Origin: Kosakonia pseudosacchari | GTDB lineage: Bacteria > Pseudomonadota > Gammaproteobacteria > Enterobacterales > Enterobacteriaceae | DNA length: 64,000 nucleotides | Reading direction: 5' to 3' | Assembly: GCF_900184035.1 (NCBI RefSeq) | Contig: NZ_FXWP01000009.1 | Location: 310,001 to 374,000, forward strand | Shown: piece by piece, positions 55,897 to 64,000 of the stretch | Layout of the letters: each line of letters starts with the position of its first letter | Numbering within the stretch: position 1 is the first letter of the stretch | Position numbers and translations under genes: made by a program | The notes under the pieces: model-generated | The model's input: only the letters and a program-made list of their open reading frames with translations | Told to the model about the DNA's origin: nothing | Database searches by the model: none

Positions 55897-55912
55897 CCAC
55901 AGGAGCATATCC

Positions 55913-57361
55913 ATGAGCAATGCAACAGGCGAACGTAACCTGGAAATCATCGAGCAGGTGCTGGAGGTTTTCCCGGAAAAGACGCGCAAAGAGCGCAGAA
56001 AACACATGATGGTGACGGACCCGGAGCAGGAGAGCGTCGGCAAGTGCATCATCTCTAACCGCAAATCGCAGCCGGGCGTGATGACTGTGCGCGGCTGCTC
56101 GTATGCCGGGTCAAAAGGGGTGGTATTTGGGCCAATCAAAGATATGGCGCATATCTCCCACGGCCCAATCGGCTGCGGGCAGTACTCCCGCGCCGGGCGG
56201 CGTAACTACTATACCGGCGTCAGCGGCGTGGACAGTTTCGGCACACTCAACTTCACCTCCGATTTCCAGGAGCGCGATATTGTGTTTGGCGGCGACAAAA
56301 AGCTCGCCAAACTGATTGAAGAGCTGGAAGAACTGTTTCCGCTGACCAAAGGCATTTCGATTCAGTCGGAATGCCCGGTCGGCCTGATTGGCGATGATAT
56401 TGAGGCCGTGGCGAACGCCAGCCGCAAAGCGATCAACAAACCGGTTATTCCGGTGCGTTGCGAAGGCTTTCGCGGCGTGTCGCAATCCCTCGGTCACCAT
56501 ATTGCCAACGATGTGATCCGCGACTGGGTGCTGGATAACCGCGAAGGCAAACCGTTTGAATCCACCCCTTACGATGTGGCGATCATCGGCGATTACAACA
56601 TCGGTGGTGATGCCTGGGCCTCGCGCATTTTGCTCGAAGAGATGGGGTTGCGGGTGGTCGCGCAGTGGTCCGGCGACGGTACGCTGGTGGAGATGGAAAA
56701 CACGCCGTTCGTCAAACTGAACCTGGTGCACTGCTACCGCTCGATGAACTACATCTCGCGCCATATGGAGGAGAAACACGGTATTCCGTGGATGGAATAC
56801 AACTTCTTTGGCCCGACGAAAATCGCGGAATCGCTGCGCAAAATCGCCGACTTGTTCGACGACACCATTCGCGCCAACGCCGAAGCGGTGATCGCCCGAT
56901 ACCAGGCGCAGAACGACGCCATTATCGCCAAATATCGCCCACGTCTGGAGGGTCGCAAAGTATTGCTCTATATGGGCGGGCTGCGTCCGCGCCATGTGAT
57001 TGGCGCCTATGAAGATCTGGGAATGGAGATCATCGCCGCCGGTTATGAGTTTGGTCATAACGACGATTACGACCGCACCCTGCCGGATCTGAAAGAGGGC
57101 ACGCTGCTGTTTGATGACGCCAGTAGCTATGAGCTGGAGGCGTTTGTCAACGCGCTGAAACCGGATCTCATCGGTTCCGGCATCAAAGAGAAGTACATCT
57201 TTCAGAAAATGGGCGTGCCGTTTCGCCAGATGCACTCCTGGGATTACTCCGGCCCGTACCACGGCTATGACGGCTTCGCCATCTTCGCCCGCGATATGGA
57301 TATGACGCTCAACAACCCCGCCTGGGGTCAGTTGACCGCGCCGTGGCTTAAATCCGCCTGA
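55913..57361 (+). CDS. nifD: Nitrogenase molybdenum-iron protein alpha chain
   Basis: 482 residues from ATG 55913 with AGGAG upstream; the longer frame beginning at 55841 runs back into nifH. P-cluster cysteines lie in [17 protein letters not shown] and [18 protein letters not shown], and in [12 protein letters not shown]. The FeMo-cofactor histidine is in [17 protein letters not shown]. With NifK it forms the alpha2beta2 dinitrogenase. 16 bp after nifH. Confidence 0.98.
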   Translation: MSNATGERNLEIIEQVLEVFPEKTRKERRKHMMVTDPEQESVGKCIISNRKSQPGVMTVRGCSYAGSKGVVFGPIKDMAHISHGPIGCGQYSRAGRRNYYTGVSGVDSFGTLNFTSDFQERDIVFGGDKKLAKLIEELEELFPLTKGISIQSECPVGLIGDDIEAVANASRKAINKPVIPVRCEGFRGVSQSLGHHIANDVIRDWVLDNREGKPFESTPYDVAIIGDYNIGGDAWASRILLEEMGLRVVAQWSGDGTLVEMENTPFVKLNLVHCYRSMNYISRHMEEKHGIPWMEYNFFGPTKIAESLRKIADLFDDTIRANAEAVIARYQAQNDAIIAKYRPRLEGRKVLLYMGGLRPRHVIGAYEDLGMEIIAAGYEFGHNDDYDRTLPDLKEGTLLFDDASSYELEAFVNALKPDLIGSGIKEKYIFQKMGVPFRQMHSWDYSGPYHGYDGFAIFARDMDMTLNNPAWGQLTAPWLKSA

Positions 57362-57416
57362 TTTTTATCCTGTTATCCCGTCTGTTCACCGATTTGTGGC
57401 GCGGGAGGAGAACACC

Positions 57417-58979
57417 ATGAGCCAGACTGCTGAGAAAATACAGAATTGCCATCCCCTGTTTGAACAGGACGCCTACCAGACACTATTTGCCGGTAAACGG
57501 GCACTCGAAGAGGCACACTCGCCGGAGCGGGTGCAGGAGGTGTTTCAATGGACCACCACCCCGGAATACGAAGCGCTGAACTTCAAACGCGAAGCGCTGA
57601 CTATCGACCCGGCTAAAGCCTGCCAGCCGCTGGGAGCGGTGCTCTGTTCGCTGGGGTTTGCCAACACCCTGCCGTATGTGCACGGTTCACAGGGGTGTGT
57701 GGCCTATTTCCGCACGTACTTTAACCGCCACTTTAAAGAGCCGGTGGCCTGCGTGTCGGATTCGATGACGGAAGACGCGGCCGTGTTCGGCGGGAATAAC
57801 AACCTCAATACCGGATTACAAAACGCCAGCGCGCTGTATAAACCGGAGATTATCGCCGTCTCTACCACCTGCATGGCGGAAGTGATCGGCGATGATTTAC
57901 AGGCGTTTATCGCCAACGCCAAAAAAGATGGTTTTCTCGATGCCGCCATCCCCGTGCCCTACGCCCACACCCCCAGTTTTATCGGTAGCCATATCACCGG
58001 CTGGGACAACATGTTTGAAGGTTTTGCCCGTACCTTTACCGCAAACCATCAGCCACAGCCCGGTAAACTTTCCCGCCTGAACCTGGTGACCGGGTTTGAA
58101 ACCTATCTCGGCAATTTCCGCGTGCTGAAACGCATGATGGAACAAATGGAGGTGCAGGCGAGTGTGCTCTCCGATCCGTCGGAGGTGCTGGACACCCCCG
58201 CCAACGGCCATTACCAGATGTACGCGGGCGGTACGACGCAGCAAGAGATGCGCGAGGCACCGGACGCCATCGACACTCTGCTGCTGCAACCGTGGCAGCT
58301 GGTGAAAAGCAAAAAAGTGGTGCAGGAGATGTGGAATCAGCCCGCCACCGAGGTTGCCATTCCCGTCGGGCTGGCAGGCACAGACGAACTGTTGATGGCG
58401 ATTAGCCAGTTAACCGGCAAAGCCATTCCCGATTCGCTGGCGCTTGAGCGCGGGCGGCTGGTCGATATGATGCTCGACTCCCACACCTGGTTACACGGTA
58501 AAAAATTCGGTCTGTTTGGCGATCCGGATTTTGTCATGGGATTGACCCGCTTCCTGCTGGAACTGGGCTGTGAACCTGCCGTCATCCTCTGCCATAACGG
58601 TAACAAACGCTGGCAAAAAGCGATGAAGAAAATGCTCGATGCTTCACCGTACGGCCAGGAGAGCGAAGTGTTTATCAACTGCGACTTGTGGCATTTCCGC
58701 TCGCTGATGTTCACCCGCCAGCCGGATTTTATGATTGGCAACTCGTACGCCAAGTTTATTCAGCGCGACACCTTAGCCAAGGGCGAACAGTTTGAAGTCC
58801 CGCTGATCCGCCTCGGTTTTCCGCTGTTCGACCGTCACCATCTGCACCGCCAGACCACCTGGGGCTACGAGGGCGCGATGAGCATTCTCACGACGCTGGT
58901 GAATGCGGTACTGGAGAAAGTGGACAAAGAGACCATCAAGCTCGGCAAAACCGACTACAGCTTCGATCTTATCCGTTAA
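57417..58979 (+). CDS. nifK: Nitrogenase molybdenum-iron protein beta chain
   Basis: 520 residues from ATG 57417 (GGAGGAGAA upstream). P-cluster cysteines lie in CQPLGAVLCSLGFAN, YVHGSQGCVAYFR and VSTTCMAEVIGDD. The C-terminus ends DYSFDLIR as in Klebsiella. It pairs with NifD. It is 55 bp after nifD. Confidence 0.98.
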   Translation: MSQTAEKIQNCHPLFEQDAYQTLFAGKRALEEAHSPERVQEVFQWTTTPEYEALNFKREALTIDPAKACQPLGAVLCSLGFANTLPYVHGSQGCVAYFRTYFNRHFKEPVACVSDSMTEDAAVFGGNNNLNTGLQNASALYKPEIIAVSTTCMAEVIGDDLQAFIANAKKDGFLDAAIPVPYAHTPSFIGSHITGWDNMFEGFARTFTANHQPQPGKLSRLNLVTGFETYLGNFRVLKRMMEQMEVQASVLSDPSEVLDTPANGHYQMYAGGTTQQEMREAPDAIDTLLLQPWQLVKSKKVVQEMWNQPATEVAIPVGLAGTDELLMAISQLTGKAIPDSLALERGRLVDMMLDSHTWLHGKKFGLFGDPDFVMGLTRFLLELGCEPAVILCHNGNKRWQKAMKKMLDASPYGQESEVFINCDLWHFRSLMFTRQPDFMIGNSYAKFIQRDTLAKGEQFEVPLIRLGFPLFDRHHLHRQTTWGYEGAMSILTTLVNAVLEKVDKETIKLGKTDYSFDLIR

Positions 58980-58987
58980 CCATCAAA

Positions 58988-59009
58988 CGCCCCGCGCCAC
59001 GCGGGGCCC
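58988..59009 (+). other. GC-rich hairpin between nifK and nifT
   Basis: GCCCCGCG and CGCGGGGC-type arms with a short CCA loop (about 58989-59008) form a strong stem just before the nifT ribosome site. With no T run it is more likely an mRNA-stabilising or attenuating stem than a terminator. It may set the high NifHDK to NifTY ratio. Confidence 0.6.
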
Positions 59010-59019
59010 GGGAGGCTCT

Positions 59020-59238
59020 ATGCCGGTCATTATTCTTCGCCAGCGCGGCGCGGATCTGTACTGCTATATCGCAAAACAGGATCTGGAAGCCCGCGTATTA
59101 CAGGTTGAACATGACACGCCGGAACACTGGGGCGGCGCGCTTGAACTTGAAGGGGGACGCCGTTATTACGTCAATCTGCAACCCGGCCGCCCTGCTTTTC
59201 CGCTCAGCCTGCGCGCCACCCGCGACGCGCAGGTATAA
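59020..59238 (+). CDS. nifT: NifT (FixT-like) accessory protein
   Basis: 72 residues from ATG 59020 with GGAGG 5 nt upstream. The sequence MPVIILRQRGADLYCYIAKQ followed by DLEARVLQVEHD is the NifT/FixU family signature. It is conserved in nifHDKT operons, but its function is not established. The gap to nifY is 11 bp. Confidence 0.95.
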   Translation: MPVIILRQRGADLYCYIAKQDLEARVLQVEHDTPEHWGGALELEGGRRYYVNLQPGRPAFPLSLRATRDAQV

Positions 59239-59249
59239 GGAGGTGAGCA

Positions 59250-59912
59250 ATGTCCGACAACGATACGCTGTTCTGGCGGATGCTGGCGCTGTTTCAGTGC
59301 CTGCCGGAGCTGCAGCCAGCGCAAATCATGGCGTGGCTTACCCACAGCAGCGATGAAGTGCTGACACCCGATGGGCTGGCCGCACTCGAATTACCGCAAC
59401 TGGAAGCCCATTTCCCCTATGCGGAAGCCCTGATGTCAAACGGCCGCTGGGCGCGGGTAAAAGCCTGTCTGCGCGGCGAACTGCCGGCGCATTTGCAGGT
59501 GCAGGCGGGCAAAACCCGCCGTCCGCAATTGATAGCGGCCTTCTGCTCGCAGGATGGGCTTACCATTAATGGTCATTTCGGCCAGGGACGCCTTTTCTTT
59601 ATTTACGGGTTTGATGACCAGGGCGGCTGGCTACATGACCTGCGCCGCTACCCTTCTCACCCGCAAAATCAGGAACCGAATGAAATCCGCGCGCAGTTAC
59701 TCCACGACTGCCATTTGCTGTTTTGTGAAGCGATCGGCGGCCCGGCGGCCGCACGGTTGATTCGTCATCATATTCACCCGATGAAAGTGTCACCGGGCAA
59801 TACCATTTTGTCCCAGTGCGCCGCCATCCAGAACTTACTGGCCGGACCGTTACCGCCGTGGCTGGCGAAACGGCTTGAACGCGCGAATCCGCTGGAAGCG
59901 CGGGTATTTTAA
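59250..59912 (+). CDS. nifY: NifY nitrogenase accessory protein
   Basis: 220 residues. An N-terminal helical part is followed by a C-terminal NifX/NifB-type FeMo-cofactor domain ([40 protein letters not shown]). NifY binds apo-dinitrogenase and aids FeMo-cofactor insertion. Last gene of the nifHDKTY unit; a strong terminator follows at once. Confidence 0.95.
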   Translation: MSDNDTLFWRMLALFQCLPELQPAQIMAWLTHSSDEVLTPDGLAALELPQLEAHFPYAEALMSNGRWARVKACLRGELPAHLQVQAGKTRRPQLIAAFCSQDGLTINGHFGQGRLFFIYGFDDQGGWLHDLRRYPSHPQNQEPNEIRAQLLHDCHLLFCEAIGGPAAARLIRHHIHPMKVSPGNTILSQCAAIQNLLAGPLPPWLAKRLERANPLEARVF

Positions 59913-59914
59913 AC

Positions 59915-59938
59915 CGCCCCCTCAGGGGGCGTTTTTTT
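59915..59938 (+). terminator. Terminator after nifY
   Basis: CGCCCCC, loop TCA, GGGGGCG, then seven T residues (59932-59938). It separates nifHDKTY from nifENX. Confidence 0.93.
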
Positions 59939-59957
59939 GCGTGGGCATTGCGCCAAT

Positions 59958-59982
59958 TGTTTGCTTTGTCACAAAGCGCACA
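59958..59982. promoter_or_regulatory. Overlapping pair of NifA sites for nifE
   Basis: Two exact TGT-N10-ACA sites overlap, 59958-59973 and 59967-59982, offset by 9 bp, so the half-sites read TGT, TGT, ACA, ACA. They lie only 34-58 bp upstream of the -24 element, closer than usual. Confidence 0.8.
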
Positions 59983-60015
59983 ACACTTTCTCCTTACAAA
60001 TCAATCACTCTTTTC

Positions 60016-60031
60016 TGGCTTGCGATTTGCA
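60016..60031 (+). promoter_or_regulatory. Sigma-54 promoter of nifENX
   Basis: TGGCTTGCGATTTGCA fits the -24/-12 consensus. A near-match to the IHF site (AATCAATCACTCT, about 59999-60011) lies between it and the NifA sites. Confidence 0.85.
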
Positions 60032-60067
60032 CTTTTCCCCCTAACCCAAGCAGAAAATGAGGTGATG

Positions 60068-61441
60068 ATGAAGGGGAACGACATCCTGGCTCTGCTCGAT
60101 GAACCAGCCTGCGAGCATAACCATAAACAGAAAACCGGCTGTAGCGCGCCAAAACCCGGCGCCACCGCCGGAGGCTGCGCCTTCGACGGCGCACAGATCA
60201 CCCTGCTGCCACTTTCCGATGTGGCGCATCTGGTACATGGCCCGATTGGCTGCGCCGGCAGCTCATGGGATAACCGTGGCAGCCTGAGTTCTGGCCCGCT
60301 GATTAACCGACTCGGATTCACCACTGATTTGAACGAACAGGATGTCATCATGGGGCGCGGCGAGCGGCGGTTGTTTCACGCGGTGCGCCATATTGTCGAG
60401 CGCTATCACCCGGCGGCGGTATTTATTTACAACACCTGCGTTCCGGCTATGGAAGGCGATGACATTGACGCGGTCTGCCAGGCCGCCGCGACCGCCACCG
60501 GTGTGCCCGTGATTGCCGTAGATGTGGCCGGTTTTTACGGTAGCAAAAACCTGGGTAACCGCCTCGCGGGCGAGGTGATGGTGAAAAAAGTTATCGGCGG
60601 GCGCGAACCCGCGCCGTGGCCGGACAATACACCTTTTGCCCCGGCGCACCGCCATGACATAGGCCTGATTGGCGAATTTAACATCGCCGGCGAGTTCTGG
60701 CATATCCAGCCGCTGCTTGATGAGCTGGGTATTCGCGTCCTTGGCTCCCTTTCCGGCGACGGGCGCTTTGCCGAGATCCAGACGTTGCACCGCGCGCAGG
60801 TCAATATGCTGGTGTGCTCCAGGGCGCTGATCAATGTCGCCAGATCGCTCGAACAACGTTATGGCACACCCTGGTTTGAAGGCAGTTTTTATGGCGTTCG
60901 CGCCACCTCCGATGCCCTGCGCCAGCTGGCAACACTCACCGGCGATAGCGATTTAATGGCGCGAACCGAACGCCTGATCGCACGTGAAGAGCAAGCCACA
61001 GAACAGGCGCTGGCACCGCTGCGTGAACGGTTACGCGGCCGGAAAGTGCTGCTCTATACCGGTGGCGTGAAATCCTGGTCGGTGGTTTCGGCACTGCAGG
61101 ATCTCGGCATGACGGTCGTTGCTACCGGAACGCGCAAATCCACCGAAGATGATAAACAGCGCATCCGTGAACTGATGGGCGATGACGCCATCATGCTGGA
61201 TGAAGGCAATGCCCGCGCCTTGCTGGATGTGGTCTATCGCTACAAAGCCGACATGATGATCGCGGGCGGGCGCAACATGTACACCGCCTATAAAGCGCGT
61301 CTGCCCTTTCTGGATATCAACCAGGAGCGTGAACACGCGTTTGCCGGTTATCGCGGCATCATCACGCTTGCCGAACAACTTTGTCAGACGCTGGAAAGCC
61401 CGGTCTGGCCGCAAACACATGCCCGCGCCCCGTGGCAATAA
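60068..61441 (+). CDS. nifE: FeMo-cofactor scaffold protein, alpha-like
   Basis: 457 residues. ATG 60068 is better spaced from GAGG than ATG 60065. Cluster cysteines appear in [34 protein letters not shown] and [13 protein letters not shown]. NifE pairs with NifN to form the scaffold on which NifB-cofactor is matured to FeMo-cofactor. It is related to NifD. The nifN ATG follows its stop by 10 bp. Confidence 0.97.
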   Translation: MKGNDILALLDEPACEHNHKQKTGCSAPKPGATAGGCAFDGAQITLLPLSDVAHLVHGPIGCAGSSWDNRGSLSSGPLINRLGFTTDLNEQDVIMGRGERRLFHAVRHIVERYHPAAVFIYNTCVPAMEGDDIDAVCQAAATATGVPVIAVDVAGFYGSKNLGNRLAGEVMVKKVIGGREPAPWPDNTPFAPAHRHDIGLIGEFNIAGEFWHIQPLLDELGIRVLGSLSGDGRFAEIQTLHRAQVNMLVCSRALINVARSLEQRYGTPWFEGSFYGVRATSDALRQLATLTGDSDLMARTERLIAREEQATEQALAPLRERLRGRKVLLYTGGVKSWSVVSALQDLGMTVVATGTRKSTEDDKQRIRELMGDDAIMLDEGNARALLDVVYRYKADMMIAGGRNMYTAYKARLPFLDINQEREHAFAGYRGIITLAEQLCQTLESPVWPQTHARAPWQ

Positions 61442-61451
61442 GGAGCTCTCA

Positions 61452-62837
61452 ATGGCTGATATTGTTCGTAGTAAAAAACCGCTGGCGGTGAGCCCGATAA
61501 AAAGCGGCCAGCCGCTGGGGGCGATCCTGGCAAGCCTGGGTTTCGAACAGTGCATACCGCTGGTACACGGCGCTCAGGGGTGCAGCGCGTTCGCGAAAGT
61601 GTTCTTTATTCAACATTTTCACGACCCGATCCCGCTGCAATCGACGGCGATGGACCCGACTTCCACCATTATGGGCGCCGATGAAAACATTTTTACCGCG
61701 CTCAATGTTCTCTGCCAGCGCAATGCCGCGAAAGCCATCGTGCTGCTCAGCACCGGGCTGTCAGAAGCCCAGGGCAGCGATATTTCGCGGGTGGTGCGCC
61801 AGTTTCGTGATGACTTTCCGCGGCATAAAAACGTGGCGCTGCTCACCGTCAACACCCCGGATTTCTACGGCTCGCTGGAAAACGGTTACAGCGCCGTGCT
61901 GGAAAGCATGATTGAACAGTGGGTGCCCGCGCAGCCCGCCGCCAGCCTGCGCAACCGTCGCGTCAACCTGCTGGTCAGCCATTTGCTGACGCCGGGCGAT
62001 ATCGAGCTGTTACGCAGTTATGTGGAAGCCTTCGGTCTGCAACCGGTGATCGTGCCGGATCTGTCGCTGTCGCTGGACGGGCATCTGGCAAACGGTGATT
62101 TTTCGCCCGTCACCCAGGGGGGAACACCGCTGCGCATGATTGAACAGATGGGGCAAAACCTGGCCACCTTCGTGATTGGCCACTCGCTGGGGCGTGCAGC
62201 AGCGTTACTGGCGCAGCGCAGCCGTGGCGAGGTGATCGCCCTGCCGCATCTGATGACGCTTGATGCGTGCGACACCTTTATCCATCGCCTGAAAACCCTC
62301 TCCGGGCGCGATGTTCCCGCGTGGATTGAGCGCCAGCGCGGGCAAGTGCAGGATGCGATGATCGATTGCCATATGTGGTTGCAGGGCGCGGCTATCGCCA
62401 TGGCTGCAGAAGGCGATCATCTGGCGGCATGGTGCGATTTTGCCCGCAGCCAGGGCATGATCCCCGGCCCGATTGTCGCGCCGGTCAGCCAGCCGGGGTT
62501 GCAAAATCTGCCGGTTGAAACGGTGGTCATCGGCGATCTGGAAGATATGCAGGATCGGCTTTGCGCGACGCCCGCCGCGTTACTGGTGGCCAATTCTCAT
62601 GCCGCCGATCTCGCCACGCAGTTTGATATGTCGCTTATCCGCGCCGGGTTTCCGGTGTATGACCGGCTGGGGGAATTTCGTCGGCTGCGCCAGGGGTATA
62701 GCGGCATTCGTGACACGCTGTTTGAGCTGGCGAATGTGATGCGCGAACGCCATCGCCCGCTTGCAACCTACCGCTCGCCGCTGCGTCAGCGCTTCGGCGA
62801 CAACGTTACGCCAGGAGATCGGTATGCCGCATGTTAA
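61452..62837 (+). CDS. nifN: FeMo-cofactor scaffold protein, beta-like
   Basis: 461 residues from ATG 61452 with AGGAG upstream. It is related to NifK: SGQPLGAILASLGFEQCIPL and LVHGAQGCSAFAKVFF hold cluster ligands. With NifE it forms the scaffold tetramer. Its 3' end overlaps nifX by 14 bp. Confidence 0.97.
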   Translation: MADIVRSKKPLAVSPIKSGQPLGAILASLGFEQCIPLVHGAQGCSAFAKVFFIQHFHDPIPLQSTAMDPTSTIMGADENIFTALNVLCQRNAAKAIVLLSTGLSEAQGSDISRVVRQFRDDFPRHKNVALLTVNTPDFYGSLENGYSAVLESMIEQWVPAQPAASLRNRRVNLLVSHLLTPGDIELLRSYVEAFGLQPVIVPDLSLSLDGHLANGDFSPVTQGGTPLRMIEQMGQNLATFVIGHSLGRAAALLAQRSRGEVIALPHLMTLDACDTFIHRLKTLSGRDVPAWIERQRGQVQDAMIDCHMWLQGAAIAMAAEGDHLAAWCDFARSQGMIPGPIVAPVSQPGLQNLPVETVVIGDLEDMQDRLCATPAALLVANSHAADLATQFDMSLIRAGFPVYDRLGEFRRLRQGYSGIRDTLFELANVMRERHRPLATYRSPLRQRFGDNVTPGDRYAAC

Positions 62838-63282
62838 TCGTCAGTTCAGCACCATTTGCCAGGGCGAATGGTCAATGAAAGTCGCCTTTGCCAGTTCGGA
62901 TTTTCACCATGTGGATCAACATTTTGGCGCCACGCCAAAATTAGTGATCTATGGCGTGAAACAACGCGAGGTCACGCTGTTGCGGGTGGTGGATTTTTCG
63001 GTGCTCGCCGGGCACCAGCAAGAGAAGCTCGATTGTCGCATTCACGCGCTGGAAGATTGCGTCACGCTCTACTGCGTGGCGATTGGTGAAGCGGTTTTTC
63101 GCCAGCTTTTGCAAATCGGCGTACGCGCGGTTCGCGTGCCGCAAGCGACTACCATTGCCGGGTTGTTGCAGGAAATTCAGCACTACTGGTATGACAAAGA
63201 GCAGCGCAAAACCGCCCGCAACCCGCAACGCTTCGCCCGCATGCTCCAGGAACAAACCTGGCAGGAAGAGGATGAGGGTTAG
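62824..63282 (+). CDS. nifX: NifX FeMo-cofactor carrier
   Basis: 152 residues from ATG 62824 (AGGAGA upstream, inside nifN). The single domain MKVAFASSDFHHVDQHFGAT to AVRVPQATTIAGLLQEIQHY is that of NifX/NifY/NafY. It shuttles NifB-cofactor or VK-cluster between NifB and NifEN. Last gene before the nifU promoter region. Confidence 0.96.
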   Translation: MPHVNRQFSTICQGEWSMKVAFASSDFHHVDQHFGATPKLVIYGVKQREVTLLRVVDFSVLAGHQQEKLDCRIHALEDCVTLYCVAIGEAVFRQLLQIGVRAVRVPQATTIAGLLQEIQHYWYDKEQRKTARNPQRFARMLQEQTWQEEDEG

Positions 63283-63292
63283 CCACACGCCG

Positions 63293-63317
63293 TGTCGGTT
63301 GTGTGACAAAGCCAACA
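63293..63317. promoter_or_regulatory. Overlapping pair of NifA sites for nifU
   Basis: Exact TGT-N10-ACA sites at 63293-63308 and 63302-63317, offset 9 bp, the same arrangement as at nifE. They lie 76-100 bp upstream of the nifU -24 element. Confidence 0.8.
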
Positions 63318-63352
63318 TAAAATCGCGACACAGCGCCGGGTTTTATGTTGGC
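63311..63352. terminator. 12-bp inverted repeat between nifX and nifU
   Basis: GCCAACATAAAA (63311-63322) and TTTTATGTTGGC (63341-63352) are perfect complements with an 18-nt loop. The left arm overlaps the second NifA site. With four T in the arm and no long T run it may be a weak terminator of nifENX or an mRNA 3' structure. Confidence 0.45.
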
Positions 63353-63392
63353 ACATTAACCTACCTCATTGAAACAGAACGTTTTTCTCTTC

Positions 63393-63408
63393 TGGTACTG
63401 CTTTTGCT
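63393..63408 (+). promoter_or_regulatory. Sigma-54 promoter of the nifU operon
   Basis: TGGTACTGCTTTTGCT fits the -24/-12 consensus. Transcription should begin near 63419, about 70 bp before nifU. Confidence 0.85.
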
Positions 63409-63488
63409 TGGTTGTCATTACCCGCCGTTGATTGAGGCGGTGAAATGCGCCACGGCGCTTTCCGTCATCTCTCCTGGGAGCCAGGCAC

Positions 63489-64000
63489 ATGTGGAATTAC
63501 TCCGAGAAAGTGAAAGATCATTTTTTTAATCCCCGTAACGCGCGGGTCGTGGATAACGCCAACGCCGTGGGCGATGTGGGATCGTTAAGCTGTGGCGATG
63601 CGCTGCGGCTGATGCTTCGCGTGGACCCGCAAAGTGAAACCATCCTCGAAGCCGGGTTTCAGACATTTGGCTGCGGCAGCGCGATTGCCTCCTCTTCCGC
63701 CCTCACCGAGCTGATTATCGGGCGCACGCTGGCGCAGGCCGAGCAGGTGACCAACCAGCAGATTGCAGATTACCTTGATGGCCTGCCGCCGCAAAAAATG
63801 CACTGCTCGGTGATGGGTCAGGAGGCGCTGCGGGCGGCGATTGCCCACTACCGTGGCGAAACGCTGATCGATGAACACGAAGAAGGCGCGCTGATTTGCA
63901 AATGCTTCGGCGTAGATGAGGGGCAAATTCGCCGGGCAGTGTTAAGCAACGGCCTGACCACCCTTGAGGAGGTGATCAACTACACCAAAGCGGGCGGCGG
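63489..64000 (+). CDS. nifU: NifU Fe-S cluster scaffold (cut by window end)
   Basis: The first 170 residues are present and the frame is open at the window end. The N-terminal IscU-like domain has its three cysteines in [31 protein letters not shown] and [15 protein letters not shown]. The central BFD-like [2Fe-2S] domain begins [18 protein letters not shown]. The C-terminal Nfu domain lies outside. With NifS it builds clusters for NifH and NifB. Confidence 0.96.
   Translation, partial: MWNYSEKVKDHFFNPRNARVVDNANAVGDVGSLSCGDALRLMLRVDPQSETILEAGFQTFGCGSAIASSSALTELIIGRTLAQAEQVTNQQIADYLDGLPPQKMHCSVMGQEALRAAIAHYRGETLIDEHEEGALICKCFGVDEGQIRRAVLSNGLTTLEEVINYTKAGG

Noticed and set aside
56111..57262. 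383-codon minus-strand frame inside nifD
   Set aside because: A histidine/valine-rich shadow of the GC-rich nifD codons. nifD is certain.

Overview
The window comes from the chromosome of a diazotrophic member of the Enterobacteriaceae, most likely a Kosakonia or a close Klebsiella/Enterobacter relative. The evidence is a Klebsiella-type nif cluster in the order nifJ-nifHDKTY-nifENX-nifU, enterobacterial housekeeping genes, GC-rich codon use, and an exact copy of the Escherichia coli chromosome-dimer resolution site dif at 6733-6760. The window therefore covers the replication terminus, and nif begins about 45-48 kb from dif.

Layout. 1-6.6 kb: ordinary accessory genes (partial GNAT, a cysteine-rich secreted peptide, Nudix hydrolase, methyltransferase, divergent MFS pump and LysR regulator, a membrane-protein locus split by an in-frame TGA, an NTF2-like protein). 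6.7 kb: dif. 6.9-19.3 kb: a low-GC, IS-scarred island that starts right beside dif. It holds a SEC-C protein, an AlbA_2 protein, a 1375-residue nuclease-STAND NTPase of the Avs antiviral type, an IS3 remnant with two tandem IS ends, a complete IS481-family element, a frameshifted gene, and a potassium-channel-like protein fused by position to a truncated Abi-like fragment. 19.5-24 kb: GyrI-like protein, SDR, and an operon of MipA, serine hydrolase, small membrane protein, DUF2975 and HTH.

24-29 kb: dat-ddc (1,3-diaminopropane synthesis) divergent from a dedicated lysC paralogue. Its leader looks like a shrunken lysine riboswitch, and its lysine pocket is altered. 29-35 kb: VF530 protein, DigH lipoprotein, metallo-beta-lactamase-fold protein, ECF sigma factor operon, DUF1471 protein, TehA. 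35-42 kb: treZ-treY-glgX/treX, the maltodextrin-to-trehalose operon. 42-47 kb: class A beta-lactamase, oxidoreductases, LysR, phosphoesterase. 47-50 kb: an orphan TccC/RHS toxin component with a low-GC variable C-terminus. 50-51 kb: cupin.

51-64 kb: nif. NifJ feeds electrons to flavodoxin, NifH/NifDK form nitrogenase, NifT/Y/X are accessory, NifEN is the FeMo-cofactor scaffold, and NifU (cut by the window end) builds Fe-S clusters. The nifJ, nifH, nifE and nifU starts each have a sigma-54 -24/-12 promoter and NifA upstream sites (TGT-N10-ACA). At nifE and nifU the NifA sites are overlapping pairs with the same geometry.
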